DNA from: Myxococcales bacterium
GTDB taxonomy: Bacteria > Myxococcota_A > Polyangia > Haliangiales > Haliangiaceae
Direction of reading: 5' to 3'
Assembly: GCA_016717005.1 (NCBI GenBank)
Contig: JADJUF010000012.1
Coordinates: 1-64,000, forward strand
DNA: 64,000 nucleotides
This document shows, one piece after another, positions 28,759-42,316 of this stretch (positions are counted from its first letter, which is position 1; each line of letters opens with the position of its first letter). Both the position numbers and the translations under genes were made by a program. Under the pieces are notes generated by a model. It ran no database searches and was not told the origin of the DNA. It saw nothing but the letters and a program-made list of their open reading frames with translations.

Positions 28759-29238
28759 CTACTTCTTGTCGAGCTCCACGTCGATGTCGTGGGAGATCCG
28801 ATCGAAGGCGCCGTGCATGTTCTCGGAGTACGGCTCCGCCTGGTTGGCGACCTTGGTGCGCAACGCAAGGGCCTCGGCTCGCAGCGCGGTGAGGCGCTCA
28901 TGGTCAATCGCTGCGCTGGTGCGAGCTGCCTCGATTCGCTGATCGATCACCGCGAGACGTTTGTCGAGGGCCATCTGAAACTCGGCCCGGGCTTTGGCGA
29001 GGTCGACATTGGCTCGGTTCACGTCCGCTTGCTCCGCCACGACGTCCTTCTGCTCCGCCACGACGTCCTTCCGCTCCGCCACGACGTCCTTCTGCGCCGC
29101 CGCGACGTCCTTCTGCGCCGCCACGAACTTGTCGCGGGCACTGGCGACGTCGTCTGCGGGGCGTTCGTCCTTGTTCTTACAGCCAGTGACGAGACCAGAG
29201 ATCATGAGCAACGCGAATGTCATCTTGTGAACTTGCAT
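28759..29238 (-). CDS. lipoprotein with heptad-like KDVVAEQ repeats
   Basis: The product is about 159 residues. The signal MTFALLMISGLVTGC ends in a lipobox (LVTGC). A tandem run of a 7-residue unit follows (KDVAAAQ, KDVVAER, KDVVAEQ, KDVVAEQ), then about 90 residues of charged helix (DLAKARAEFQMALDKRLAV). This composition predicts a long coiled coil, as in small periplasmic outer-membrane-anchored lipoproteins. The start may be ATG 29238 or ATG 29223, because neither has an obvious ribosome site. The repeat is also visible in DNA as 21-bp near-copies (about 29032-29120). Function is unknown; a structural or envelope-spacing role is inferred. Confidence 0.7.
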   Translation of the reverse strand: MQVHKMTFALLMISGLVTGCKNKDERPADDVASARDKFVAAQKDVAAAQKDVVAERKDVVAEQKDVVAEQADVNRANVDLAKARAEFQMALDKRLAVIDQRIEAARTSAAIDHERLTALRAEALALRTKVANQAEPYSENMHGAFDRISHDIDVELDKK

Positions 29239-29601
29239 GACTCGGAGCCACAGCACATCGCGTGCCAGGCGGATCTTCTCGTCAGTCGGAACGACGTCGC
29301 CCGGTCCGTTCCCGCGACTCGCTCGCTGGCCTCAGACAGGCTCCCGGGGCGCAGCGCCTCGGAACGGTAGGGAATTCGGAGGCGCTGCGTTCGGCCGCTC
29401 CGCCCTCGCGGTACGGCGCCTGTCGACGGTCACCCTCGCGGCGACCGGGCGCGCCGGCTCGACCCACACGCCGGGCAGCGCGATGGGCGCGGTCCTGACC
29501 GGGGCGATGATGCGCCGATCCGGATCGGAGCGCCTGCCGCCATGATGCGCGGCTGGACGCGCGCACCGTTCCGTCCGGGTGCCAGCCGGCGCTTGACAGG
29601 G
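29239..29601. other. 363-nt stretch without a recognised gene
   Basis: Frames are open on both strands because of the high GC, but none has a convincing start, family similarity or hydrophobic pattern. No repeat or terminator-like hairpin stands out. Confidence 0.5.
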
Positions 29602-30501
29602 CTACGCGTCGATGGTCGCCGGGTTGACCCAGGTGGTGTTGCGGCGCCGGTCGAACCGGCCGGTCAGCAGCGCACCGCCGATCGCTCCACCAAGGCCGAG
29701 CAGCAGCGCCAAGCAGATGCTCATGATGGCCTTGCCGGTCGTCTCGGCGGCCTGAAGCGCAGCCTCCTGCGCACGCGTCGCCATCTCGGCCGCGCGCTGG
29801 GTCAGCTCCTGATAGCGCTGGTCGATCTGCGCCGCGAGGTCACGGACGTCTTGCTGGGTCAGCGCCGTGTTCTTGACGAGGGCCGTCGCCAGCATCTGGC
29901 GGTCGAGCTTCCCGGAGTGGACCGCCGCCTCGAGCGTCTGCTTGCCCGCGGCCTCGAGCTGGCGCGCCGTCACGGCCGGCTTGCCCTCGGCGCGGAGCCG
30001 CTCGTTGATCGGCGCCAAGAGGTCATCGCCATCGAGGCCGAGCGAGGACAACGACGTCCCCTCGACCGCCCCAGCCGCGCCGACAGCGCCGGCCGTCGCC
30101 GCGCCGGCGACCGCCCCCGCCGCCTTCGCTCCCGCGGACGCCACGCCGGCCACCAGGCTACTGACGATCGACACGATCAGCGTCACCGCGACGAGCGTCG
30201 ATATCGACCAGACCAGCGCGCCTTGGATCAATCGGTTGACCCGACTCGGAGTCGGCGACATGCGGCTCACAACCAGGCCGCCCACGAACAACGCGAGGAT
30301 GGGCGCGAACAGGCTCCACACGCCGGCACCGATGCCGGCCGCGCTCAGGCTGCTTGCATCGTCGGGGTCGATGGCCGTGAGCCCAATCCCCATCCCGAGG
30401 AAATGCAGGACGAGCCACAGCGAGGCGGCGACGAGGACGCCGCCGACGATACCGGACCACCGTGATGCCGGTGGTATGTACCCGACGTCGATCTCACTCA
30501 T
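29602..30501 (-). CDS. multi-pass membrane protein of unknown function
   Basis: A 299-residue protein from ATG 30501 (MSEIDVGYIPPASRWSG); ATG 30510 is an alternative. Hydrophobic helices are at about 18-42 (GIVGGVLVAASLWLVLHFLG), 58-85, 100-130 and 265-285 (IMSICLALLLGLGGAIGGAL). The soluble part between them holds an Ala/Gly-rich stretch and a long helical region rich in Gln/Ala/Glu (VRDLAAQIDQRYQELTQRAA), likely a coiled coil. The N-terminal half resembles YrzE/TIGR04086-type small membrane proteins. No catalytic motif is visible. It has no close co-directional neighbour. Confidence 0.7.
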   Translation of the reverse strand: MSEIDVGYIPPASRWSGIVGGVLVAASLWLVLHFLGMGIGLTAIDPDDASSLSAAGIGAGVWSLFAPILALFVGGLVVSRMSPTPSRVNRLIQGALVWSISTLVAVTLIVSIVSSLVAGVASAGAKAAGAVAGAATAGAVGAAGAVEGTSLSSLGLDGDDLLAPINERLRAEGKPAVTARQLEAAGKQTLEAAVHSGKLDRQMLATALVKNTALTQQDVRDLAAQIDQRYQELTQRAAEMATRAQEAALQAAETTGKAIMSICLALLLGLGGAIGGALLTGRFDRRRNTTWVNPATIDA

Positions 30502-30899
30502 GAGGGGCATGGATGAGTCACCGCGTACACGGGAAGTAGGATGCATGTCGTGAAGGGAAGCAAGTCGCGGACCGTCGCCGGGGCCCCTCATGCGACGCCG
30601 CGGCGCAACGCGCCGCCATCCATGCATCGCGCCCGCCTTTGCTACCGATGAGGCTGCCGCGGGGTGGGGCCCGGGGGCCCTCGCTTTCGGTCGAAGTGGT
30701 ACCCAACGGGACCGGTGGCGACACCGTGGCACCTGCGCTCGGTGAGGCGAGGGCGCATCCACGGCACGGCCCCGGCGGGGGCAGCTCCGTGTCGCGCCCT
30801 ACCCCCCCCTCCACGATGGGCGCCGGGTTGCCGGGGCCAACGAGCCTGACGCTCGCCGCGGGCTCGCGCAACCGACGCTGACCATGGAGGGGGGCCGCA
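30502..30899. other. 398-nt stretch without a gene
   Basis: This is GC-rich DNA with a C-run (CCCCCCC near 30803) and GGGCCCGGGGGCCC-like palindromic sequence near 30667-30680. No supported reading frame or RNA gene was found. Confidence 0.5.
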
Positions 30900-31853
30900 T
30901 CAGCTCGACACCACGACCGCCGGCGTCGCTGCGATCGTGGCCTGCGCGCCCGCCCGGCGGGGCGCTGCGCTCCCGTCGCGGACGTGGTCCGGCACCTGGC
31001 GCACATCCCAGATCACGTGGGTCCACGCCAGCATGCGCAGAACGTAGTAGGTCAGGTCGACCTCCCACCAGAAGAACCCCTGACGACACGAGCTCTGGTA
31101 GTGATGATGGTTGTTGTGCCACCCCTCACCGAGGGTGACGAGCGCCAGCAGCCAGTGGTTGCGCGAGTCGTCCTTGGTGGGGTAGCGGCGCCGCCCGATC
31201 ACGTGGGACAGCGAGTTGATCGTGAAGGTCCCGTGCCAGAGCAGCACGGTCGAGACGAAGAAGCCCCACACCAGCGCGTGAGCTCCACCGACCGCGAACA
31301 GCACCACGGCGAGCAGGATGGCGGGCAAGTGCTTGGCACGGTCGATCGCCACCAGCTCGGGGTACCGGGTCAGATCGCGCACCAGGTCGCGGTCCGCCGG
31401 ACCGGCTTCGTCGGAGGTGCTCCAGCCGACGTGGGAGAACCAGAAGCCGCGCTGCACCGGCGAGTGGATGTCGCTCGGCATGTCCGAGTACCGGTGGTGG
31501 TGGCGGTGCTTCGCCGCCCACCACAGGACGCCGCGCTGCATCGTCGTCTGGGTCAGGAACGCCAGCACCGCCTGGCCGGCGCGGGAGGTCTTGAAGGTCC
31601 GATGCGAGAAGTACCGGTGATGCCCGGCGGTGACGAAGAACATGCGCGCGACGTAGAGCGCGAGCGCGAGCGCGAGCCCCCGCCACGACCAGCCGAGCAG
31701 GAGAACGCCGACGATCGCGGCGACGTGGATACCCCAGAACGGGAGCGAGCTGCGGTTGAGGTACGTACGCCAGGTGGAGGATGGAACCTTCACGTCGACG
31801 GCGTGGGTCCCGCCGCCGCGTTCGGTCACGGTCCAGTCATGACGCTCGACCAT
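30900..31853 (-). CDS. acyl-CoA delta-9 desaturase-like fatty acid desaturase
   Basis: A 317-residue integral membrane di-iron desaturase. Three histidine boxes are present in order: GHHRYFSH, KHRHHHRYSD and GEGWHNNHHHYQ. Four hydrophobic segments (for example FWGIHVAAIVGVLLLGWSW and LLAVVLFAVGGAHALVWGFF) place it in the membrane. It introduces a double bond into acyl chains, usually acyl-CoA or lipid-linked C16/C18, using oxygen and an electron donor that is not encoded nearby. The start is taken as ATG 31853. The frame is open further upstream, but that region is coding in other frames. The C-terminus after RQVPDHVRDG is a short variable tail. Confidence 0.88.
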   Translation of the reverse strand: MVERHDWTVTERGGGTHAVDVKVPSSTWRTYLNRSSLPFWGIHVAAIVGVLLLGWSWRGLALALALYVARMFFVTAGHHRYFSHRTFKTSRAGQAVLAFLTQTTMQRGVLWWAAKHRHHHRYSDMPSDIHSPVQRGFWFSHVGWSTSDEAGPADRDLVRDLTRYPELVAIDRAKHLPAILLAVVLFAVGGAHALVWGFFVSTVLLWHGTFTINSLSHVIGRRRYPTKDDSRNHWLLALVTLGEGWHNNHHHYQSSCRQGFFWWEVDLTYYVLRMLAWTHVIWDVRQVPDHVRDGSAAPRRAGAQATIAATPAVVVSS

Positions 31854-32036
31854 CGACCCGCTGGCGCGCAGCCACGCTGGTCCCCGACCAGCGCGGGACC
31901 GAGCATGGCGGTGTCGTCGTAGGCGGCGCGAACGCGGCCGCGCCCCGCGGTCCCGGAGCGCCTCGAGCGAGCCCTGCCCGAAGCGGGTGTCGGGCTCGAG
32001 GGCGTGGCCCTCGCTCCACTTGACCGTCATCGTCAT
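31826..32036 (-). CDS. possible small protein upstream of the desaturase (one frame break)
   Basis: ATG 32036 follows AGGAG by a few bases on the minus strand and reads MTMTVKWSEGHALEPDTRF. Coding-like sequence then continues in another frame (RVRAAYDDTAMLGPALVGDQ) to a TGA at 31826-31828, overlapping the desaturase start. About 70 residues would result after repairing one base near 31950. No family is recognised. If real, it would be co-translated with the desaturase. Confidence 0.35.
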
Positions 32037-32305
32037 TCTCCTGGTCCGGGTTAGTGTTGGCTTGAGAGAGGTCCGCGGGCTCAGCGCGCAGAGGCAGCGG
32101 GGACAATTTCCGCGAGCGGGCCGCGCTGCGGTCCACCGGGTCGTTCCGCGGCGGATGACGCTGGTGGTCCCGATGGGGCTGGGGTCGCGGAGGGCGGCAA
32201 CCGCCGGCGGTCGCGCTGATCGGGGCGCCCGCGGCGCTCGGTGTGTCCCTGGCGCTCGCCCGGCGGTCATGCAGGTCCTGTCCGCGCCGGTCGGGTGCTC
32301 GGTGC

Positions 32306-32442
32306 TCAGTGTCCATGGGAGGCGGAGGTCACGCGGCTGCCGGCCAGGCCCGTCAGCAGCCCCGCGGCCAGACCCAGGCCCGCCGCCACGCGCGGGTGAT
32401 CCTGAACTCCGCCTCGCGCTTGTCGTCCGTTGCATCGATCAT
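32306..32442 (-). CDS. possible very small membrane protein (one frame break)
   Basis: ATG 32442 reads MIDATDDKREAEFRI. After a one-base shift near 32398 the sequence continues HPRVAAGLGLAAGLLTGLAG, a glycine-rich hydrophobic helix, and stops at 32306. About 45 residues in total. Support is only the charged head, the hydrophobic helix and codon use. Confidence 0.3.
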
Positions 32443-32631
32443 TGGCGAGGATTCAGCAAGCCGCGTGCTGGCACGGCGCTGGCGATGGTCCGCGGCATGA
32501 GCTCTCTCCAGCCCGATCGTGAGTCCGCCTCCAATGTCGACACCACGACGCTGATCTCCGGCCTCTCCGACTCCCGCGATCTGGTGTCGGCGCGATCCCG
32601 CGCGCCCGGCGGATCCTCCGCATGGCAGCGG

Positions 32632-33110
32632 CTAGGACTTCGCGAGCCGATGTCCGGGCGCCGGGCGGGCCGGCGTGGCGCCGGTGGCATCGATGTTGCT
32701 TTTCGGTCCGGCGATGACGACTCCACCAGCCAGAGCCAAGCCCTCGATGCGCAACCCGAACATCGTCACCACGCCGGCGAAGGAGGAGGACGCGAACCCG
32801 CGGCGCGGGCGTGAGGTCGAGCGCCCGCAGGGCCCCGGCGAGACCGGGCCCGAGATGATCCCGCCCGGCCGCGTCCGCACCGGCCGGAGCGGCGGCGCCG
32901 ACGCCGGCGAGGGCGACGCCGGTGACGACGAGCGCGACAGCGACAGCGAGCTCGTCGACCGCGTGGATCTCCCGGCGTCGGACCAGGACACCGGCCGCCA
33001 CGCGCAGCCGGCGAAGGCCCCGACCCGCGGCGACGAGGACGCGGCCGGCACCCGCAGCCCGACGCGCGGCGACGATGCCACCGACCGCAGCACCCGCGAT
33101 CCCCGCCGGT
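32632..33110 (-). CDS. putative membrane protein (frame broken)
   Basis: On the minus strand the best codon use and hydrophobicity are in one frame for the N-terminal part (IAGAAVGGIVAARRAAGAGR, then ELAVAVALVVTGVALAGVGA). They move to a second frame for the C-terminal part (SFAGVVTMFGLRIEGLALAG), which ends at the stop at 32632. A single shift near 32800 would join them into a protein with about four hydrophobic segments. No family is recognised and the start is not defined. Confidence 0.35.
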
Positions 33111-33302
33111 AGCGCGCGGCTCGTCGGACGCCGCCGCGCGCGGATCCGAGGCGAGCGTGGCGGCTGTGCCGTGCGTATGCGCACGGTGCGCGGAGGGCGA
33201 CGAGCCCCGTCGTGGTGGCGCCCGCCTGCGCGGGGTCGGCGAGGCGTCGCGGAGCGCGGCGCCTCGATATGGGCTCGCACGGGGGTGCTTTGTCGCGCCA
33301 GC

Positions 33303-33777
33303 ATGCGCAGCCTCAAGCTCATCACCACCGGGTTCGTGTTCACCACCGCGCTGATCGCGTCGGGCTGCAAGAGCGGACCGCGACGAGTCGGTCGTGTCGG
33401 CGCGCGCGGCACGCGCCCGAGACGTGTCGGCGTCGGGTGGCGCTGCGCGGGCGTCGTCGGTGATCGCGGCGCCGGCGGTATCGGTCCCCGCGGCCGGCAC
33501 CCGGCTCGTGCGCCAGGCGCGGTGCGGTGAGGGCGCGGTCCGCGTGCCGGTGGCCCCCGTCGAGCCGCCCGTCCGGCCACCCGGCGCGCGGCGGCTGACG
33601 CCGGTGCGTCCGCTGCGCGGCCCGCATCTGGCTGTGTTCGCGGCGCGGTTCGCGGCCTCGCTCGACTCGCACCGGGGTCGCTCACATGAAGGATTCGTAT
33701 GGCGCGCTGCTCGGGTTGGCGGTCGGCGACGCGCTCGGCGCCACGGCGCGGCATCCCGAAGCCGTCACCCCCGCTGA
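33303..33777 (+). pseudogene. lipoprotein, frame broken after the signal peptide
   Basis: ATG 33303 begins a clear lipoprotein signal, MRSLKLITTGFVFTTALIAS followed by GCKSG. Within 10 codons the coding-like frame shifts (near 33380) to one reading DESVVSARAARARDVSASGG and then SVPAAGTRLVRQARCGEG, which continues to a stop at 33777. The product would be an Ala/Arg/Val-rich secreted lipoprotein of unknown function. The end overlaps the fragment at 33686, so the true 3' boundary is unclear. Confidence 0.45.
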
Positions 33778-33784
33778 TCATGCC
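33686..33784 (+). pseudogene. ADP-ribosylglycohydrolase N-terminal fragment
   Basis: ATG 33686 reads MKDSYGALLGLAVGDALGAT. This is the opening of ADP-ribosylglycohydrolase (DraG/ARH) proteins, where GALLGLAVGDALGA leads into the first metal-binding region. After about 33 residues the similarity stops and the frame becomes unlike the family; the metal-binding Asp motifs are absent. It is therefore a remnant, or the start of a gene truncated by a deletion before 34061. Confidence 0.5.
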
Positions 33785-34060
33785 GCCGCGAGGTCACAAG
33801 ACGACGGCTGTTGTCAGCGCGCGCGCGCGGAAATTGGTTCAGGAACGTGCGGAACCGGCGAAGAAGTGCTCGTCTGGTGCCTCCATCCCGGTCATCGTGG
33901 CCGTGGCCATCAACCGCGGCCCACGGCCGACGTCGTCATCGCGGCGGCCGAAGCGATGACCGCCACCGCGCGCCGGTGTAGATTCGCTTCCATCATGCAG
34001 GCGCTCGCGATCCAGCAGACGTTCGCGGCCAGCGCGCTCACCGCGCGGTAGGAGTCGCAC

Positions 34061-35113
34061 ATGGGCTGGGAACGCGACGGCATCGGTCTGTTCGGGACGT
34101 GGGAGGTCGACGACGACGTGATGGGCGCGTGGCTGGCGCCCGACACGCTGCGCGAGTGCTTGCTCGCGCCGCTGCGCGCGGACGGCTCGCTCGAGCGCGC
34201 GACCCACGTCTGGGTCAGCGACGGGAAGCCGCGCGCGATCGGCTCGGCGGCGGACCTGGACAAGCAGGTCGGCGCGTGGCGCGGTGAGATCGCGCAGCTC
34301 TACAGCGGCGACCTGGACGACCCGGACTTCATGGTCCACGTCACCCTCGATCGAACCGGCTTCCGCCTGGCGCTCGGGCTGGGCGGCGCGCTGGTCGACG
34401 GCACGACCCGGGCGCGCGTGGCGGGCCTGGTGTCCGCGTGGTCGGCGCGCTTCGCGAAGCGGCGCTGCCACCTGACGGTCGCGTACCTCTCGTCCCACGC
34501 GCCGTACCCGCGCGCGCGGCCGCCGCGCGAGTCGATGACATGGCCGCTGGGCGGGCTCGACTACCACCTGGGCCGCACCTGGCACCGGGCCGACTCCGAG
34601 CGGGCCGCGGTGCTCGCGGCGATCGAGCGCGCGCGGCTGCCCAAGGGCGCGACCCGCACGGCCGACGGCGACGTCGTGCGCGTCGCCTTCGGCGCCGAGC
34701 TCACCGATCCCCGCGCCGTCGCGGACGCGCGCGCGGTCGCCGAGCGCTGGCTCGCGCCGCTAGTGTCGGCCGAGATCGAGGACGGGTGGAACCAGCTCGG
34801 CGATCGCATGGTGGTCCCGACCGAGCGCGACGAGCTGGTGCCGTTCACGTTCTACGACTCCGACGAGCGCGTGGGGTACAAGGGGCTCATCGTCGATCCC
34901 GACACCGGTGCGGTCGATGAGGCCGCGTGGTCGGAGCTGGTCGGCATCGCGGCGTCGGGTGAGGCCCACGACGGCACCCCGGTGGGGTCAGTGCGCCTGG
35001 TGCTCCCGACCCGCCGCGCCGCGCTCGCGGTGCACGAGCGCGCGATCGCGAGTGGCTTCGAGATGGCGACGTACCCGAAGAACGATGTCCTCTGGGAGGT
35101 GCACCCGCTGTAA
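34061..35113 (+). CDS. hypothetical protein
   Basis: A 350-residue protein with a strong start: TAGGAG at 34049-34054, then ATG 34061. No signal peptide or transmembrane segment is present, so it is probably cytoplasmic. Visible features are a Trp/Asp-rich N-terminus (GLFGTWEVDDDVMGAWLAPD), a central HLTVAYLSSHAPYPRARPP and a C-terminal ELVPFTFYDSDERVGYKGLI. The composition is that of a soluble alpha/beta protein, and no family is recognised. A short 18-codon frame (33995-34051) ends inside its ribosome site and could act as a leader, but this is weak. It reads towards the SNF2 gene 229 nt downstream. Confidence 0.75.
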   Translation: MGWERDGIGLFGTWEVDDDVMGAWLAPDTLRECLLAPLRADGSLERATHVWVSDGKPRAIGSAADLDKQVGAWRGEIAQLYSGDLDDPDFMVHVTLDRTGFRLALGLGGALVDGTTRARVAGLVSAWSARFAKRRCHLTVAYLSSHAPYPRARPPRESMTWPLGGLDYHLGRTWHRADSERAAVLAAIERARLPKGATRTADGDVVRVAFGAELTDPRAVADARAVAERWLAPLVSAEIEDGWNQLGDRMVVPTERDELVPFTFYDSDERVGYKGLIVDPDTGAVDEAAWSELVGIAASGEAHDGTPVGSVRLVLPTRRAALAVHERAIASGFEMATYPKNDVLWEVHPL

Positions 35114-35342
35114 CCGCTGTGGCGGTCGGTGCACTGATCGGCGATCGCCGGTTGGGCCGGTACCGGTCCCGCCGGTGGAGCAGGGCGAGCGGTCGAGGAG
35201 CCAGGACGCACCGCGCAGTCGTCATCCGCGTGAAGCTCCTGTCGTTCGGAGCGCCGCCACGACGCGACGGGGCCGGGCGGCGCGCAGAGGCCCCGGCGCC
35301 CGGCCCGACCGGCTGTCAGCCCTCGCTGGCAAGGTGCGCGGC

Positions 35343-38072
<2,730 letters not shown>

Positions 38073-38098
38073 CGCGCGACGCGCCCGGGCGCGCGCTG

Positions 38099-38236
38099 GT
38101 GGAGCGGTGGCTCCGGGATCCGGCGCGGCGCCAGGCGCTCGAGCGCGCGTTCGCGGCGCACCTCGACACGCCCGCAGCGGCGACGCTGGCGGGCGCGGTC
38201 GATCAGTGGGCCTGGATGGTCGCCGGCACCGGATGA
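38099..38236 (+). CDS. small hypothetical protein downstream of the SNF2 gene
   Basis: A 45-residue frame starting at GTG 38099 (VERWLRDPARRQALERAFAA) and ending WAWMVAGTG. Codon third positions are almost all G or C, which supports coding, and it starts 26 nt after the SNF2 stop in the same direction. It is predicted to be a single amphipathic helix plus a short tail. Function unknown. Confidence 0.4.
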   Translation: MERWLRDPARRQALERAFAAHLDTPAAATLAGAVDQWAWMVAGTG

Positions 38237-38249
38237 CGGGCGCGGCGGG

Positions 38250-38618
38250 TCAGCCGCGGCCGGGCGGTGTGGGGCCACGCAGCGCGCGCAGCCAGCGCGT
38301 GAGCACCGGCTCGTGGTCGCGCGCGGCGGGCGTGGACGCGGTCGCGGGCTGGGCGGCCGGCACCCGCACGTCGCAGCGCGCGGTGGTGGTGGTAGGGCCG
38401 AGGCACCAGGTCTGGCCGAAGATGCGCATCGTGGGCGGCGCGGGCGGGGTGAGCCGCACGTCGCACGCCGTCGTCGGCGGCGTCGTCGGCAGACACACGC
38501 GCTTGCCGAGCAGCTGGATCGGCGCGGTCGAGGTCGGGGCGCCGGCCTGGGCCGGCGGCGTGCCTGCGAACCCCAGCATGAGGATCGAGGCGAGGGCAAT
38601 GGACGTGTTCGTTCGCAT
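38250..38618 (-). CDS. secreted protein with a duplicated two-cysteine motif
   Basis: A 122-residue protein. ATG 38618 follows AAGGAGAGCGTC, an excellent ribosome site. The N-terminus is a classical signal peptide (TSIALASILMLGFAGTPPAQ, cleavage after AQA). The mature part contains two copies of a unit of about 18 residues: LGKRVCLPTTPPTTACDVRL, then FGQTWCLGPTTTTARCDVRV. Each holds a C-x9-C-D-V-R loop that probably forms one disulfide. The Thr/Pro-rich loops would be exposed. No family is recognised. The response-regulator-like gene 47 nt upstream points the same way and may be co-transcribed. Confidence 0.7.
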   Translation of the reverse strand: MRTNTSIALASILMLGFAGTPPAQAGAPTSTAPIQLLGKRVCLPTTPPTTACDVRLTPPAPPTMRIFGQTWCLGPTTTTARCDVRVPAAQPATASTPAARDHEPVLTRWLRALRGPTPPGRG

Positions 38619-38665
38619 GACGCTCTCCTTTCTTCTCGTGGTGGATGCGACCAGGGCCTGCGCGA

Positions 38666-39136
38666 TCAGGCGGCGCCCCGGGCCGCAGGGAGCACGCTGG
38701 CCACGACCTCGGCGCGAAGCAAGTGGGGATCGAGCGGCAGGGTGAGCGCGGCCCGGGCGCCGAGCGCGCAGGCGCGGGGCGCGGCGTGCGGGTCGTCGGC
38801 GCCGACCAGCGCGACCGTGGGCAGGTGCCACGGCGCGCCGCACGCCAGCTCGAGGAGCTCGGGCGTGGTCCAGCGGGTGCCGGTGGTGTCGATGATCACC
38901 AGGTCCGGCGGGCGCGGATGGTGGAGATCGGGGCCGGCGATGCCGACCTGAGCGTAGAACTCGAGCGGCGCGCGCGGCATGGAGAGCCGGTGTCCGTCGC
39001 GGGCCAGGGCGTCGACGATCGCCGCGCGCCGGGACGCGTGCTCGCACGCGACGACCACGTGGGCGCCGCTGCCGCCGACACCGAGGGCGCCCGCGGCGCC
39101 GCCGGCGGCAGCGTGGATCTGCATGACGTTGCTCAT
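38666..39136 (-). CDS. receiver-like protein (diverged response regulator)
   Basis: A 156-residue protein. ATG 39136 is preceded by AAGGAGG. The fold reads like a CheY-type receiver: AHVVVACEHASRRAAIVDAL (first strand and helix), LVIIDTTG (the Asp at the phospho-acceptor place), TVALVGADDPHAAPRACALG and ALTLPLDPHLLRAEV. The acidic pocket after strand 1 is not D-D but C-E-H, and no K-P pair is obvious, so phosphorylation is uncertain. There is no output domain. It could act as a pseudo-receiver in a signalling pathway or be a relic. The adjacent secreted Cys protein is probably in the same transcript. Confidence 0.6.
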   Translation of the reverse strand: MSNVMQIHAAAGGAAGALGVGGSGAHVVVACEHASRRAAIVDALARDGHRLSMPRAPLEFYAQVGIAGPDLHHPRPPDLVIIDTTGTRWTTPELLELACGAPWHLPTVALVGADDPHAAPRACALGARAALTLPLDPHLLRAEVVASVLPAARGAA

Positions 39137-39549
39137 CGAGGGCCTCCTTGGATGGTGTGCTCGGTCATTCCGGACCATCGCCGCGCGCGGTGTATTCCCG
39201 CCGCGGCGCGATGGCGACGGGCCTCGAGCTGGTGGGCGTGCCCGTCCGCGCCGGCACCGCGCCGGCGCCGTACGAGCGCGGTCCGGGCGGCGCCACCGGT
39301 GTCAGCACCGCCGAGCTTCGGTACGACGCCTGCGGCTGCTGAGCGCGCCGCGTCGGCGGCGCCGGGGACGGGGCGTCGCGCGCTACGCCGAACTGCGCAC
39401 GGTGGAGCGCGCGGGGCCGTCCTGGCCGGGCCGTCCTGGGACGACCCGCGCGCCGCCGCAGCGCGGGCCGCGAGCCGCGCGGTCGCCGGGCACGCGCGGG
39501 CGTGGACCCGGGCGCGACGGTGGCAGGTCCATCACACCATGAGGACACC
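39137..39549. other. 413-nt stretch with at most one tiny gene
   Basis: Apart from the 44-codon frame at 39211-39342, no coding sequence, repeat or RNA gene is supported here. The stretch should carry the promoters for the receiver-like gene (minus) and the lipoprotein (plus). Confidence 0.45.
39211..39342 (+). CDS. possible 43-residue peptide ending in Cys-Gly-Cys
   Basis: ATG 39211 reads MATGLELVGVPVRAGTAPAP and ends ELRYDACGC. Codon third positions are strongly G/C, which is the only coding support. The opening LELVGVPVRAGT loosely recalls the N-terminus of arginase-family proteins, so it might be a truncated relic. No ribosome site is evident. Confidence 0.3.
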   Translation: MATGLELVGVPVRAGTAPAPYERGPGGATGVSTAELRYDACGC

Positions 39550-40222
39550 TTGAAGAACGTCATCGGCCCGCTCCTGGCGCTGCTCCTGGCCGCTGTGCCA
39601 GGGTGCGGCAAGAAGAAGAGCGAGCCGGCCGGGACCGCCGCCGCCCCACCGTCGACGCCGGCGACGCCATCGACTCCCGCGCCGCCGCCGGCGCCGCCGC
39701 CGGTCGAGGTGAGCTTCGAGGAGAAGGTCCTGGGGACGATCCCCGAGGACCGGCGCGCCACCGAGATCTCGTTCAGCCCCGTCGGCGCGCAGGTCGCGTA
39801 CATCGGCGCGGCCGACGGCAGGAGTTCCAGGTGGCGGGGACAAGCCGGCGCGGCGTTCGACCGGATCACGGGCCTGTACTGGAGCGCGTCCGGCCGGCTC
39901 GCGTACAGCGGCACGCGCGCGGGACAGACCATCATCGGGTTCGACGGCAAGGAGAGCCGGCCGTACACCGGGACGACCATGCCCGAGTGGAGCCCCGACA
40001 GCGCCCACCTGCTCTACGCCGCCGGGGGCGGGCTCGTCATCGACGACAAGATGATCACGCCGATCGGGCCGGTCATGCAGCACTACTGGACGCCCGACAA
40101 CCACGTCGTCTACACCACCAAGCACGGCGGCGGCCAGGCCGTCGTCATCGGCGACAAGCACCAAGGTGGCCTACGGCGCCCGGCTCGACCGCGTGATCTC
40201 CTGGAAGGTGCTGGCGCAGTAG
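39550..40222 (+). CDS. lipoprotein with a WD40/PD40-like beta-propeller fragment (one frame break)
   Basis: The start is TTG 39550, 5 nt after GAGGA; no ATG fits the signal. The N-terminus KNVIGPLLALLLAAVPGCGK is a lipoprotein signal, followed by a Pro/Thr/Ala-rich linker (PATPSTPAPPPAPPP). The rest has short propeller-type strands with S/D-W or S-P-D turns (TEISFSPVGAQVAYIG, TMPEWSPDSAHLLYAAGG, HYWTPDNHVVYTT). Near 40160 the frame shifts by one base to TKVAYGARLDRVISWKVLAQ and the stop. It is shorter than a full six-blade propeller. It ends 8 nt from the convergent histidine kinase gene. Function unknown. Confidence 0.65.
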
Positions 40223-40230
40223 GCGCGGCG

Positions 40231-42160
<1,930 letters not shown>

Positions 42161-42316
42161 GACCGCATGGTCGCATCTGCTCCGGCCGACATCAAGGCGC
42201 GGCCGGGGGGACGACGCGGTGATCGCGCGGCCGGGCTCGCCGCCGAGCCGAACGCGCGCCGGCCGGCCGGCCGGCGACGCCGATTGAGCGCCGGACGACC
42301 GCGCGCGGTGTCGGCC

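Noticed and set aside
33995..34051. 18-codon frame ending in the ribosome site of the gene at 34061
   Set aside because: It could be a leader peptide, but no attenuator-like structure or regulatory codon pattern is visible; it is mentioned only as a note under that gene.
39532..40164. Minus-strand frame over the beta-propeller lipoprotein
   Set aside because: No signal peptide or motif is seen, whereas the plus strand has a lipobox and propeller strands.
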